A stretch of DNA of 64,000 bases from Streptomyces seoulensis. Lineage in GTDB: Bacteria > Actinomycetota > Actinomycetes > Streptomycetales > Streptomycetaceae. The notes beneath the pieces are model-generated. The model had not been told where the DNA came from and ran no database searches. It was given only the letters and a program-made list of their open reading frames with translations. Made by a program: the position numbers and the translations under genes. Of the stretch, positions 27,032-35,422 are shown in pieces (the stretch's first letter is position 1; every line of letters begins with the position of its first letter). The stretch lies in NCBI GenBank assembly GCA_013364255.1, contig CP054936.1, positions 930,001-994,000 on the forward strand, in the 5' to 3' direction.

Positions 27032-28609
27032 GTGAGGACGGTACCCGGGCCGACCGGGCACGTCGTCGTGGTGGGCGCCGGACTGTCCGGCCTCGCCTGC
27101 GCCCTACACCTGCTGGGCGCGGGCCGGCGGGTGACGGTCGTCGAACGCGAGGCCGGTCCCGGCGGCCGGGCCGGCCGGGTCCGGCTCGGCGGCTACGAGA
27201 TCGACACCGGGCCGACCGTGCTGACCATGCCGCACCTCGCGGACGAGGCCTTCGCCGCCGTCGGGGACCGCCTCGACCGGCATGTCGAACTCACCCCCCT
27301 GCACCCGGCCTACCGGGCCGCCTTCGCCGACGGCAGCTCGCTCGACGTGCACACCGACGCCGAGGCGATGGAGGCGGAGGTGCGGCGCTTCGCCGGTCCC
27401 GTCGAGGCCGCCGGCTACCGCGCGCTGCGCGACTGGCTCACCCTGCTGTACCGGGCGCAGATGCGGCGCTTCATCGACGCCAACTTCGACTCGCCCCTCC
27501 AGCTGCTGCACCCGGACCTGGCGCGGCTGGCCGCGCTGGGCGGCTTCGGGCGGCTCGACCGGCGGACCGGCCGCTTCCTGCGCGACCCCCGGCTGCGCCG
27601 GGTCTTCACCTTCCAGGCCCTGTACGCCGGGGTCGCCCCCGCCCGGGCGCTGGCGGCGTACGCCGTGATCGCCTACATGGACACGGTGGCCGGCGTCTGG
27701 TTCCCCAGGGGCGGCATGCACGCGCTGCCCCGCGGCATGGCGGCCGCCGCGGCCGACGCGGGCGCAGAGCTGCGCTGGTCGGCCGAGGTGAGCGACCTGG
27801 AGTGCGCGGCCGGCCGGGTGCGGGCCGTACGGCTGGTCTCCGGTGAGCGGATCGCCTGCGACGCGGTGGTGCTGAGCTGTGAGCTGGCCGCCGCGCACCG
27901 GCTGCTGGGCCGCGCACCGCGCCGCCCGGTGCGGCTGCGGCACGCGCCCTCCGCCGTGGTGCTGCACGCCGGCTGCGACCGCACCTGGCCGGGCCTGGCG
28001 CACCACACCCTGTCCTTCGGCGCGGCCTGGGAAGACACCTTCGACGAACTGACCCGCACCGGGCGGCTGATGAGCGACCCGTCGCTGCTCATCACCCGCC
28101 CGACGGCGCACGATCCGGCGCTCGCGCCGCCCGGCGGCCACCTCCACTACGTGCTCGCGCCCTGCCCGAACACCGACGTCGGCCCCGGCGCGGCCGCCTG
28201 GCGCGACCTCGGGCCGCGCTACCGCGACAGCCTGGCCGCCGAGCTGGAGCGCCGGGGTCTGACCGGTTTCGCGGGCAGTGTGCGGGAGGAGCTGCTGGTG
28301 ACGCCGCTGGACTGGACGGCCCAAGGCCACGCGGCGGGCACCCCGTTCTCGGTCGCGCACACCTTCGCCCAGACCGGTCCGTTCCGGCCGCGCAATCTGG
28401 TGCGCGGACTGGAGAACGCCGTCCTGGCCGGCTGCGGCACCACCCCGGGCGTCGGTGTGCCGACGGTGCTCGTCAGCGGCAAGCTCGCCGCCGCCCGCAT
28501 CACCGGCGGCGCCCGCCCCCGCCCGCGTCACCTCACCCGCAGCGCCGCACCGCTCCGCGCGCGGACCGCGGCCGTACCGCTCGCGGAGGGCGCCCATGAC
28601 CCGGCGTGA
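27032..28609 (+). CDS. crtI: Phytoene desaturase
   Basis: This FAD-dependent CrtI has [39 protein letters not shown] at the start, then [20 protein letters not shown], and the C-terminal FAD motif [25 protein letters not shown]. It converts phytoene to lycopene. I place the start at GTG 27032 (525 aa, [14 protein letters not shown]) because homologues begin there. An upstream in-frame GTG at 26963 would add 23 Pro-rich residues. The 3' end overlaps crtB by 14 nt. The usual crtE gene does not precede it: only about 200 bp separates it from phr. Confidence 0.93.
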   Translation: MRTVPGPTGHVVVVGAGLSGLACALHLLGAGRRVTVVEREAGPGGRAGRVRLGGYEIDTGPTVLTMPHLADEAFAAVGDRLDRHVELTPLHPAYRAAFADGSSLDVHTDAEAMEAEVRRFAGPVEAAGYRALRDWLTLLYRAQMRRFIDANFDSPLQLLHPDLARLAALGGFGRLDRRTGRFLRDPRLRRVFTFQALYAGVAPARALAAYAVIAYMDTVAGVWFPRGGMHALPRGMAAAAADAGAELRWSAEVSDLECAAGRVRAVRLVSGERIACDAVVLSCELAAAHRLLGRAPRRPVRLRHAPSAVVLHAGCDRTWPGLAHHTLSFGAAWEDTFDELTRTGRLMSDPSLLITRPTAHDPALAPPGGHLHYVLAPCPNTDVGPGAAAWRDLGPRYRDSLAAELERRGLTGFAGSVREELLVTPLDWTAQGHAAGTPFSVAHTFAQTGPFRPRNLVRGLENAVLAGCGTTPGVGVPTVLVSGKLAAARITGGARPRPRHLTRSAAPLRARTAAVPLAEGAHDPA

Positions 28610-29621
28610 ACTGGACGCCGCGCGGATCACCGACCCCGCGCTGCGCGCCGACTACACCCACTGCCGCCGGCTCAACGCCCGCCACGGCCGGACCTACTTC
28701 CTGGCCACCCGGCTGCTGCCGCTCGAACGCCGCTCGGCGGTGCACGCGCTGTACGGCTTCGCGCGCTGGGCCGACGACATCGTGGACGACCTCCAGCGGG
28801 GGCGTACGCCGGCGGAGCGGGACCGGCTGCTGCGCCTGCTGGAGAGCGACCTCGCGCACGCGCTGCGCACCGGCGGCGGGAGCGAGCCGGTGGTCCGCGC
28901 GGTGGCCGACACCGCCGAGCGGCACGGCATCGAGCACACCCTGTTCGCCGACTTCCTCGCCTCGATGCGCGCCGACCTGGACGTCACGGACTATCCGACC
29001 TACGCCGACCTGCGGGCGTACATGCACGGCTCGGCGGCGGTGATCGGGCTGCAGATGCTGCCGGTGCTGGGCACGGTCGTGCCCCGGGCGGAGGCCGCGC
29101 CGCACGCCGCCGCCCTGGGCGTGGCGTTCCAGCTCACCAACTTCCTGCGGGACGTGGGCGAGGACCTGGACCGGGGCCGCGTCTACCTGCCCGCCGACCT
29201 GCTCGCCGCGCACGGGGTGGACCGGCCGCTGCTGGAGTGGAGCCGCCGTACCGGACGGCAGGACGCGCGGATCCGGGCGGCGCTGGTGGCGGCGGAGGCG
29301 CTGACGCGAGGGGTGTACCGGGAGGCGGAGCCGGGCATCGCCATGCTCGACCCGCGGGTGCGGCCCTGCATCCGCACGGCGTTCACGCTCTACGGGGGCA
29401 TCCTCGACGCCATCGCCGGGCAGCGGTACACAGTGCTGCACCGGCGCGCCGCGGTCTCCCGCACCCGCCGCGCGGCCGTCGCCGCGACCGGGGCGGTGCA
29501 GATCGCCGGGGCGCGGTGGCGGGCGCGCGGGGTGCGTGCGGCGCCGGCGCCCGCTGAGGCCGGGGAGACCGGGGAGGCCGGGGAGACCGCGGCGCTGGAG
29601 TGGAAGGGGCCGGTGCGGTGA
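28596..29621 (+). CDS. crtB: Phytoene synthase
   Basis: This 341-residue squalene/phytoene synthase shows both Asp-rich sites: [13 protein letters not shown] and [23 protein letters not shown], with [20 protein letters not shown] before the first. It joins two geranylgeranyl diphosphates into phytoene. The ATG at 28596 has GGAGGG just upstream and overlaps crtI by 14 nt. The last 30 residues contain a [11 protein letters not shown] microrepeat and are probably disordered. Its substrate must come from a GGPP synthase encoded elsewhere, since no crtE is seen in the window. Confidence 0.95.
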   Translation: MTRRELDAARITDPALRADYTHCRRLNARHGRTYFLATRLLPLERRSAVHALYGFARWADDIVDDLQRGRTPAERDRLLRLLESDLAHALRTGGGSEPVVRAVADTAERHGIEHTLFADFLASMRADLDVTDYPTYADLRAYMHGSAAVIGLQMLPVLGTVVPRAEAAPHAAALGVAFQLTNFLRDVGEDLDRGRVYLPADLLAAHGVDRPLLEWSRRTGRQDARIRAALVAAEALTRGVYREAEPGIAMLDPRVRPCIRTAFTLYGGILDAIAGQRYTVLHRRAAVSRTRRAAVAATGAVQIAGARWRARGVRAAPAPAEAGETGEAGETAALEWKGPVR

Positions 29622-30631
29622 ACGACCCGACGGGGCGCACCGGTTGGCGGCCGCCGCTGCGACGTCGGCCGGGCGGCCGGGCGGACTGGGCGGCGCAGCC
29701 GCCGACCTGGCGGCAGGCCCGCCCGGCACTGATCGCCGACGCGCTGAAACGGGCGTCGGCGCGTCCGTCGGGCAACTGGTACGTCGTCGCCGCCTCCCGG
29801 GAAGTACGGGCCGGTGGGCCTCCGTTCGGGCGGACGGTCGGCGGGGCGGAGGTCGTGCTGTGGCGGGCGGAGGGCGGCGAGCCGCACGCGGGCCCGGGTG
29901 TCTGCCCGCACCTGGGGGCGCCGCTGCGGGAGAGCCGGGTGGTGTGCGGCACGCTGGTGTGCCACTGGCACGGACTGGCCCTGGACGGCGGGCCGTTCGC
30001 CGGCTGGGAGCCGTATCCGGTGCACGACGACGGGGTGCTGGTGTGGGTGCGGCTGGACGCGGTCGGCGGCGAGGAGCCGACCCGGCTGCCCCGGGTGCCG
30101 GGGCGGCCGGCGCCGGGCGGCGCGCTGGACGCCGTGTACACGGCGGTGGGGCGGTGCGAGCCGCAGGACGTGGTGGCCAACCGGCTCGACCCGTGGCACG
30201 GCGCGTGGTTCCACCCGTACTCGTTCGTGGACCTGACGGTGGCCCGGCCGCCGCGCGGCGAGGCGGACGACGTGTTCGTCGTCGACGTCTCCTTCCGGGT
30301 GGCGGGGCGGTGCGTGGTGCCGGTCCGGGCGGAGTTCACGGCTCCAGGACCGCGTACGGTCGTCATGCGGATCACCGGGGGCGAGGGCGCCGGGTCGGTG
30401 GTGGAGACCCACGCCACGCCGCTGACGGGCGCGGCGGACGGGCGGCCGCGTACCGCCGTGATCGAGGCGGTGGTCGCCGCCTCGGACCGCCGCGGCTTCG
30501 CCCTGGCCCGCGCCGCCGCCCCCGCCCTGCGCCCCTTGGTCCGCCGGACGGCGGCCCGCCTGTGGCGCGACGACCTCGCCTACGCCGAACGCCGCTGGGA
30601 ACTGCGCAGCACGGGGCGTTTCCCGGGCTGA
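29618..30631 (+). CDS. Rieske 2Fe-2S protein of carotenoid clusters (DUF5914-like)
   Basis: GTG at 29618 (4-nt GTGA overlap with crtB) gives 337 residues. A Rieske centre is clear: CPHLGAPL and CHWHGLAL (C-x-H ... C-x2-H) at about residues 95-120. The first 60 residues ([43 protein letters not shown]) and the C-terminal part are specific to a family found after crtB in Streptomyces isorenieratene clusters. An oxygenase or electron-transfer step on the carotenoid is likely; the exact reaction is unknown. Upstream ATG at 29600 is an alternative start. The stop lies inside a terminator. Confidence 0.85.
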   Translation: MNDPTGRTGWRPPLRRRPGGRADWAAQPPTWRQARPALIADALKRASARPSGNWYVVAASREVRAGGPPFGRTVGGAEVVLWRAEGGEPHAGPGVCPHLGAPLRESRVVCGTLVCHWHGLALDGGPFAGWEPYPVHDDGVLVWVRLDAVGGEEPTRLPRVPGRPAPGGALDAVYTAVGRCEPQDVVANRLDPWHGAWFHPYSFVDLTVARPPRGEADDVFVVDVSFRVAGRCVVPVRAEFTAPGPRTVVMRITGGEGAGSVVETHATPLTGAADGRPRTAVIEAVVAASDRRGFALARAAAPALRPLVRRTAARLWRDDLAYAERRWELRSTGRFPG

Positions 30632-30661
30632 CCGGTCGGCGGTGGGCCGCCGCGGCGGTCA
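30629..30661. terminator. Bidirectional terminator spanning both stop codons of the convergent crt units
   Basis: TGACCG...CGGTCA (30629-30634/30656-30661) encloses CGGCGG...CCGCCG (30637-30642/30647-30652). The first TGA is the stop of the Rieske gene and the final TCA is the stop of crtU on the other strand, so both reading frames end within the stem. Confidence 0.65.
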
Positions 30662-32212
30662 GCGGTGGGTGGCGGCCAGGGCGCGGAGGATCGGGGTGCG
30701 GCCGGCGCGGGGGACGGTCCACAGGGTCTGGCCGCGGACGCCCCAGGCGGCGAGCAGGGCGCCGGCGGCCAGGAAGCCGGTGGTGGCGGCGCGTTCCATC
30801 AGGGCCACGGGCAGGTCGCAGCGGATCGCGTCCCCGGCGAGCACCACCCGCGGGTGCGGGGTCGCCACGGCGGGCCGCCGGGCGTGCGAGCCGACGGTGA
30901 ACAGCGGGCAGTCGGCGTGCCAGGCGTGCCGGGCGTCGACGACGCGGGCCTGCCGGGTCTCCGGGTAGACCCGGTGCAGTCCGGCGAGGAGGCGGTCCCG
31001 CACGGCCCGCCGGTCGGCCGGTCCGGTGACGGCGTAGGCGTGCAGTTCGACCACCGAGCCGCCGGTGCGGGCGGCCCAGCGGGCGGCCTCGCCCTCGTAG
31101 CGGTCCAGGACGCTGACGTTGTCCAGGCCGTCGTACCCGCTGGTGCCGAGGAAGCCGGGGCGGTCGGCTCGGACCGGCCGGTCGAGCCAGAGCCGGGAGA
31201 CGAGGAAGGGCGGGGCGGTGCGCAGGGCGGCGACGGCGGCGCGCCAGTCGGGCGTGCCGAGGCCGGGCGAGGCGGCGACGAGCGCGCGCAGCGCCCCGGG
31301 GTCGCAGGCGAGGACGGCCGCGTCGTGGGGGTGGACGGCGGTGTCGGTGCGCACCGTGACGCCGCCGCCGGTCTCCGGCCGGACGGCGCGTACAGCGGTG
31401 CCGGTGCGCACCCGGGCGCCCAGGCGTCCGAGGTAGTCGCCGAGCGGTTCCCACAGGGCCTGCGGGAAGGGCTCGTCCGGTACGTCGAAGAGGAGGCCCT
31501 CGGCCGAGCCGAGGAAGTAGATGTGGAACATCAGGATGAGTTCGGCGGCGGACAGGTCGCGCGGGTCGGCGAAGAAGCTGCGGGAGAACACTTCGAACGC
31601 GAGGTGGTGCGCGGCCTCGGGGAAGCGGACGCCTTCCAGGAAGCGGGTGGCGCTGACCGCGTCGAAGCGGGCGTAGACCTCGGGCACGCGGACGTCCAGG
31701 AGGGGCAGCGCGGCCCGGGCGTCCATGGCGGCGAGGTCGCGCCAGCCGAAGGTGGGGCTCAGGGCGACGAAGCCGAGGGCGCTGAGGGGCGGGGTGCGCG
31801 GGACGCGGGCGAAGCTGTCGGTCAGTCCGCCGCTGTGCCGCAGCGGGTAGTCGGGCAGCGGGCGCAGCCGGTCCAGGCCGGGGTCGGTACGGCGCAGCAG
31901 GCCGCGCAGGTTGTAGTACTGCCGGAAGAAGGCGTGGAAGCCGCGGCTCATGGTGGCCCGGGAGCCGTCGGCGAGGCGGGTGCGTTCGCCGGAGAGGCGT
32001 CCGCCGAGCGCGTCGTGCTGTTCGTAGAGGGTGACGCGGGCGCCGCGTTCGGCCAGCAGGGTGGCCGCGGCGAGGCCCGCGATGCCGCCGCCCGCGACGG
32101 CGACGCTCGGCGCGTCGGTGTGCGGGAAGCGGTCCCGGCCGGGCGCCGGGAAGAGGATCTCGGCCTTGCGGTCGCGGCCCCGGCGGGCGGTCCGGCGCGG
32201 GGCGGCGTTCAC
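30659..32212 (-). CDS. crtU: Beta-carotene desaturase/methylase (isorenieratene synthase)
   Basis: The GTG at 32212 gives 517 residues: FAD motif VAVAGGGIAGLAAATLLAERGARVTLYEQHDALGGRLSG, then SRGFHAFFRQYYNLRGLLRRTDP, FEVFSRSFFADPRDLSAAELILMFHIYFLGSAEGLLFDVP, and RVVLAGDAIRCDLPVALMERAATTGFLAAGALL. This matches CrtU, which desaturates and shifts methyl groups of the beta-ionone rings to give aromatic phi-rings, so the pathway product is probably isorenieratene. It overlaps the crtT stop by 4 nt (GTGA) and is last of crtY-crtT-crtU. Confidence 0.93.
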   Translation of the reverse strand: MNAAPRRTARRGRDRKAEILFPAPGRDRFPHTDAPSVAVAGGGIAGLAAATLLAERGARVTLYEQHDALGGRLSGERTRLADGSRATMSRGFHAFFRQYYNLRGLLRRTDPGLDRLRPLPDYPLRHSGGLTDSFARVPRTPPLSALGFVALSPTFGWRDLAAMDARAALPLLDVRVPEVYARFDAVSATRFLEGVRFPEAAHHLAFEVFSRSFFADPRDLSAAELILMFHIYFLGSAEGLLFDVPDEPFPQALWEPLGDYLGRLGARVRTGTAVRAVRPETGGGVTVRTDTAVHPHDAAVLACDPGALRALVAASPGLGTPDWRAAVAALRTAPPFLVSRLWLDRPVRADRPGFLGTSGYDGLDNVSVLDRYEGEAARWAARTGGSVVELHAYAVTGPADRRAVRDRLLAGLHRVYPETRQARVVDARHAWHADCPLFTVGSHARRPAVATPHPRVVLAGDAIRCDLPVALMERAATTGFLAAGALLAAWGVRGQTLWTVPRAGRTPILRALAATHR

Positions 32213-32964
32213 CGGGTGGTCCGTGTGGCGGTCCGTGTGACGGTCCGCGTCGTCGCGGCGGTGTCCGCGCGGGCGAGGAAGGTGTGGACGATGCCGGTCT
32301 GCCATCCGGCGACGGGAACCGCGCGTACGCCGGTGAAGCCCGCGCCGGTGAGCCGGGCGGCGAACTCGGGGGCGGTGTCGAAGGCGAGGACGCTGCGCCA
32401 CAGGTGGCGGTAGAGGGCGCGGTCGCCGCTGAGCGTGCCGGCCGGGATGATCACCCCCTGGCACACGGCCGTCCACAGGGCGCGGTGCGCGGCCGCGCCG
32501 CTGAGGCTGTACTCGTGCGCGGCGAGCCGGCCGCCCGGCCGCAGCAGGGCGCGTACGACGGCGAGGACGGCGTCCGGGTCGGTGACGTTGCGGAACAGGT
32601 AGGCGGCGAACACCGCGTCGAACGGCCCTTCCTCGGCGCTCGCCACCTCCTCGGCGGTCAGGTGGAGGAAGCGCACCCGGTCCGGCCAGGGCTTGGCGAG
32701 GGCGCGCCGGAGCATGCCCGAGGAGGCGTCCACGGCGGTGATCCGGGCGTGCGGCGCGGCCGTCAGCAGGGCGCGGGTGGAGGCGCCGGTGCCGCAGCCG
32801 AGGTCGAGGAGGTGCAGTCCGGCGCCGCCCCGGGGCGGCCGGAGGCGGCGCGCCGAGCGGGCGAGGTCGGCGCGGTAGCCGGGGTTGAGGGCGGTGAGGC
32901 GGTCGTAGCTGTGGGAGGCGTGGTCGAAGGCGCGTGCCAGGTCGTGGTCGCGCAGCAGGGTCAT
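32209..32964 (-). CDS. crtT: Carotenoid-cluster class I methyltransferase
   Basis: This 251-residue SAM-dependent methyltransferase of the UbiE/MenG-like group has DYDRLTALNPGYR-type N-terminal helix, LHLLDLGCGTGASTRALL (motif I), ITAVDASSGMLRRA and FDAVFAAYLFRNVTDPDAVL. In isorenieratene clusters this position is occupied by CrtT; its precise substrate is not established. The C-terminus is a Thr-Arg repeat (TRTVTRTATRTTR) from a short codon microrepeat. It overlaps crtY upstream and crtU downstream by 4 nt each, so the three are translated together. Confidence 0.9.
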   Translation of the reverse strand: MTLLRDHDLARAFDHASHSYDRLTALNPGYRADLARSARRLRPPRGGAGLHLLDLGCGTGASTRALLTAAPHARITAVDASSGMLRRALAKPWPDRVRFLHLTAEEVASAEEGPFDAVFAAYLFRNVTDPDAVLAVVRALLRPGGRLAAHEYSLSGAAAHRALWTAVCQGVIIPAGTLSGDRALYRHLWRSVLAFDTAPEFAARLTGAGFTGVRAVPVAGWQTGIVHTFLARADTAATTRTVTRTATRTTR

Positions 32965-34211
32965 CGGTGGCTCTCTTCGGCTCGGGGCGCGAGGGGGCGG
33001 CGGGGCAGGAAGGGCAGTTCGAGGGCGGTGCGGAGCATGGGGGCGACGGGGCAGCACAGGCCGACGGACCAGTCCTCGCCGAGGGTGGTGGCGCCGTCGA
33101 GGAAGCGCAGCAGGCGGTGCGGCGGGACGTCGCGGAACAGGGTGGTGAAGAAGGCGGGGCCGTCGATCCGCCCGGTGTCCAGGGCGCGCAGGAGTACCGC
33201 GTCCATGGCCAGCGTCCGGCGCCGGTGGGGGCGGGGCGTGTGCGCGCGTCCGGTGCTCAGGGCGGCGGCGACGGCCCGGCTCTGCCGCTGGACGGCGGCG
33301 AAGGTGTAGCCGGTGGCGGGGCGGGTGGCGCCGCCGGCGGTGCCGATCCGGACGACCGCGCCGTCCCGGTGCGGGAAACGGGCGTCGGTCATCGGGATGA
33401 CGCCTTGTTCGGCCGCCTCGACGGTGAAGGCGCCGAGCCGGAGCACGTCGCGGGTGTAGCGGGCGAGCGCCGCTTCGTAGGCGGGTGCGGTGAGCGGGGT
33501 GCGGGAGAACTCGGTGTACTCCACCAGGGCCCGGTCGGGGGCGAGCGGCAGGACGTAGCCGAAGGCGAGGCCGTGGCGCGGCTGCGGCACCCGGAAGTCC
33601 ATCAGGTCGGCGACGGCGGGGTCGAAGCGGGCGGTGTCCGTGCGCACGAACCAGCCGCGGAAGTGCTGGAGCAGCCGGGTCCGGGCGGGCGGCTCGGCGG
33701 GCAGCGGCCGGGAGTCGAAGACGTGGCGGGCGCGCAGGGTGAGCCGCCGGCCGTCGGGCGTCGTGCAGTCGACCTCGGCCCGCGCGCCGTCGGCGGTGGT
33801 GGCAGTGCGCACGGTGTCGGCGGTCGCGCGCAGGAGGCGTCCGCCGGGGGTGCGGGCGAGCCGGTCGTGCACCAGTCGTTCCAGCGCCGGGGAGCGGATC
33901 ATGCGGTAACTGAACGGCCACGCCTCGACGGTGACGGGGGCGCCGTCGGCGCCGTGCACCCGCAGCCGGGTCCAGGAGGCGCCGACCGCCTCGTCCAGGT
34001 CGTCGGCGCCCCGGTCCCAGTAGCACCAGGTCCGTTCGGCCGGCCGCCGCGGCCCGTCCGGCGCCTCGACGAGGGTGACGGTGAGGGAACCGACGGCCGC
34101 CAGCCGGTGGGCGAGGGAGAGCCCGGCGGCCCCGCCGCCGACGACGACGGCGTCCGACGCCGGTTCGCCGGTGGCGGCGGTCGCCGGTTCGTGCGTGGCG
34201 TAGGCGTCCAC
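32961..34211 (-). CDS. crtY: Lycopene beta-cyclase
   Basis: GTG at 34209-34211 with GGAG 8 nt upstream gives 416 residues: AVVVGGGAAGLSLAHRLAAVGSLTVTLVEAPD (dinucleotide motif), RTWCYWDRGADDLDEAV, and GLAFGYVLPLAPDRALVEYTEFSRTPL, then VIRIG-like VVRIGTAGGATRPATGYTFAAVQRQS. These are CrtY-type cyclase signatures; the enzyme closes lycopene ends to beta-carotene. It is first of crtY-T-U. Its promoter lies in the scarred 34.2-34.7 kb region. The frame is open far upstream, but only from this GTG does it have conserved sequence. Confidence 0.93.
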   Translation of the reverse strand: MDAYATHEPATAATGEPASDAVVVGGGAAGLSLAHRLAAVGSLTVTLVEAPDGPRRPAERTWCYWDRGADDLDEAVGASWTRLRVHGADGAPVTVEAWPFSYRMIRSPALERLVHDRLARTPGGRLLRATADTVRTATTADGARAEVDCTTPDGRRLTLRARHVFDSRPLPAEPPARTRLLQHFRGWFVRTDTARFDPAVADLMDFRVPQPRHGLAFGYVLPLAPDRALVEYTEFSRTPLTAPAYEAALARYTRDVLRLGAFTVEAAEQGVIPMTDARFPHRDGAVVRIGTAGGATRPATGYTFAAVQRQSRAVAAALSTGRAHTPRPHRRRTLAMDAVLLRALDTGRIDGPAFFTTLFRDVPPHRLLRFLDGATTLGEDWSVGLCCPVAPMLRTALELPFLPRRPLAPRAEESHR

Positions 34212-34356
34212 GTCGTCACTCCGGGGCGCGGGTGCGGGCAGGGGTTCCCTGCTTACCGTGCTCCCGGTCGCCCCCCGGCCCGCCGGGGTGCGCGGCGGGG
34301 CCGCTGCCACTCGTCCGGGTGATCTCGGGGGTGGGCGAGGGGTTGTTCCCGTACCC

Positions 34357-34454
34357 CGCTGGACCGTCCCGGGCGGGTCGGCAGCGCTGGACCGTCCCGG
34401 GCGGGTCGGCAGCGCTGGACCGTCCCGGGCGGGTCGGCAGCCGGGACGGTCCAG
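34357..34454. repeat. Three perfect 28-bp direct repeats plus a 14-bp inverted copy
   Basis: The units lie at 34357-34384, 34385-34412 and 34413-34440, each containing CTGGACCGTCCCGG. The reverse complement CCGGGACGGTCCAG follows at 34441-34454, so any of the three units can form a hairpin with it. They are contiguous with no spacers, hence not CRISPR. They sit about 145 bp upstream of crtY. Confidence 0.85.
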
Positions 34455-34561
34455 TGGAGTCCGCAAGCGGGCGGAAGGGGGCGCGTCCTGGTAGGCGGAC
34501 TCCGATGCCTGGCCGACCACCATGCCGCCGACGGCGCACGGCACGGCTCCCGCTCCTCCGG

Positions 34562-34663
34562 TCAGATAGGCGCAGCCGGTTCCGGAAGTAGCCCGACATG
34601 GTGGTAGTGCCGGATCGCCCGGGTGCTGAGCCCCACGAGCGCGGCGATCTCTCCGATGCGCAT
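34562..34663 (-). pseudogene. Truncated MerR-family regulator (33 codons)
   Basis: From ATG 34661-34663 the frame reads MRIGEIAALVGLSTRAIRHY followed by HHVGLLPEPAAPI and TGA. The first 29 residues are the complete HTH start of a MerR regulator (RHYHHVGLLPEP is diagnostic), but wing, linker and effector domain are missing. No continuation appears in the other frames downstream. The promoter has survived, so transcription of a stub is possible. It resembles TipA/drug-type MerR proteins, not LitR/CarH. Confidence 0.8.
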
Positions 34664-34669
34664 GCCCCC

Positions 34670-34700
34670 GGTAGAAACCCTGCCGTTGCGTCAAGGTCAA
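34670..34700 (-). promoter_or_regulatory. MerR-type promoter: TTGACC, long spacer and dyad, TCTACC
   Basis: On the minus strand TTGACC (34700-34695) and TCTACC (34675-34670) are separated by 19 bp, the long spacer characteristic of MerR-activated promoters. The spacer carries the imperfect dyad CCTTGACG-CAA-CGGCAGGG. It drives the truncated merR and could be bound by a paralogue. Confidence 0.55.
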
Positions 34701-34739
34701 GCACTGAAAGTACCGTCGGGCGCGAAACGCCTCAAGCGT

Positions 34740-34970
<231 letters not shown>

Positions 34971-35010
34971 TGGCGTGTGGGCGGACGGCGGGGGTGTCCT
35001 GGACAGGCCC

Positions 35011-35023
35011 TAAGGTTTCCCGG
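35011..35023 (+). promoter_or_regulatory. -10 element TAAGGT, probable leaderless start
   Basis: TAAGGT (35011-35016) fits TANNNT and ends 7 nt before GTG 35024, with no Shine-Dalgarno sequence. This supports GTG 35024 as a leaderless start for the TOBE regulator. Confidence 0.45.
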
Positions 35024-35422
35024 GTGCCCATGTACAGCATTGGTCAGGCCGCGCGCCTGTTGAGGGTGAGTCCGGAGACCGTGCGCCGGTGGGCGGACGC
35101 GGGGCGGCTGCCGATGGGGCGGGACGGCGCGGGCAACCGGGTGATCGACGGGGCGGGGCTCGCGCGGTTCGTGCGGGAGCGGGCGGCCGAGGACGAGCGG
35201 GCCGTCGCGGCCGGTCCGCCGACGTCGGTGCGCAACGCGTTCATCGGGATCGTCACGGCGCTCGCGGTGGACGAGGTGGTGGCGCGGGTGGAGGTGCAGG
35301 CCGGGCCGCACCGGATCGTGTCGCTGGTGACCCGGGAGGCGGTGGACGAGCTGGGCCTGGCGGTGGGGGTCACGGTCGTCGCGCGGGTGAAGTCGACGAA
35401 CGTGCACGTCGAGCGGTCGTAG
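35024..35422 (+). CDS. HTH-TOBE molybdate-responsive-type regulator
   Basis: GTG 35024 (or ATG 35030) starts a protein of about 132 residues: MYSIGQAARLLRVSPETVRRWADAGRLPMGRDGAGNRVIDGAGLARFV is a MerR/excisionase-like helix-turn-helix. After a short linker comes a single Mop/TOBE domain (NAFIGIVTALAVDEVVARVEVQAGPHRIVSLVTREAVDELGLAVGVTVVARVKSTNVHVE) that binds molybdate or a Mo-pterin. It sits next to a molybdenum hydroxylase operon, suggesting it adjusts molybdenum supply or that operon. Its 3' end overlaps the convergent pucR gene by 53 nt. Confidence 0.85.
   Translation: MPMYSIGQAARLLRVSPETVRRWADAGRLPMGRDGAGNRVIDGAGLARFVRERAAEDERAVAAGPPTSVRNAFIGIVTALAVDEVVARVEVQAGPHRIVSLVTREAVDELGLAVGVTVVARVKSTNVHVERS

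Noticed and set aside
26974..27033. Short frame [19 protein letters not shown] as the end of a deleted crtE
   Set aside because: It is Pro/Arg/Ala-rich without any polyprenyl synthase motif; chance coding in GC-rich DNA is as likely.
34357..34440. CRISPR array
   Set aside because: The 28-bp units are directly contiguous with no spacers, and no cas gene is present.
34562..34663. Remnant of litR, the light regulator of carotenoid clusters
   Set aside because: The HTH reads RHYHHVGLLPEP, typical of TipA/drug-type MerR proteins rather than the RxWERRYG type of LitR/CarH.
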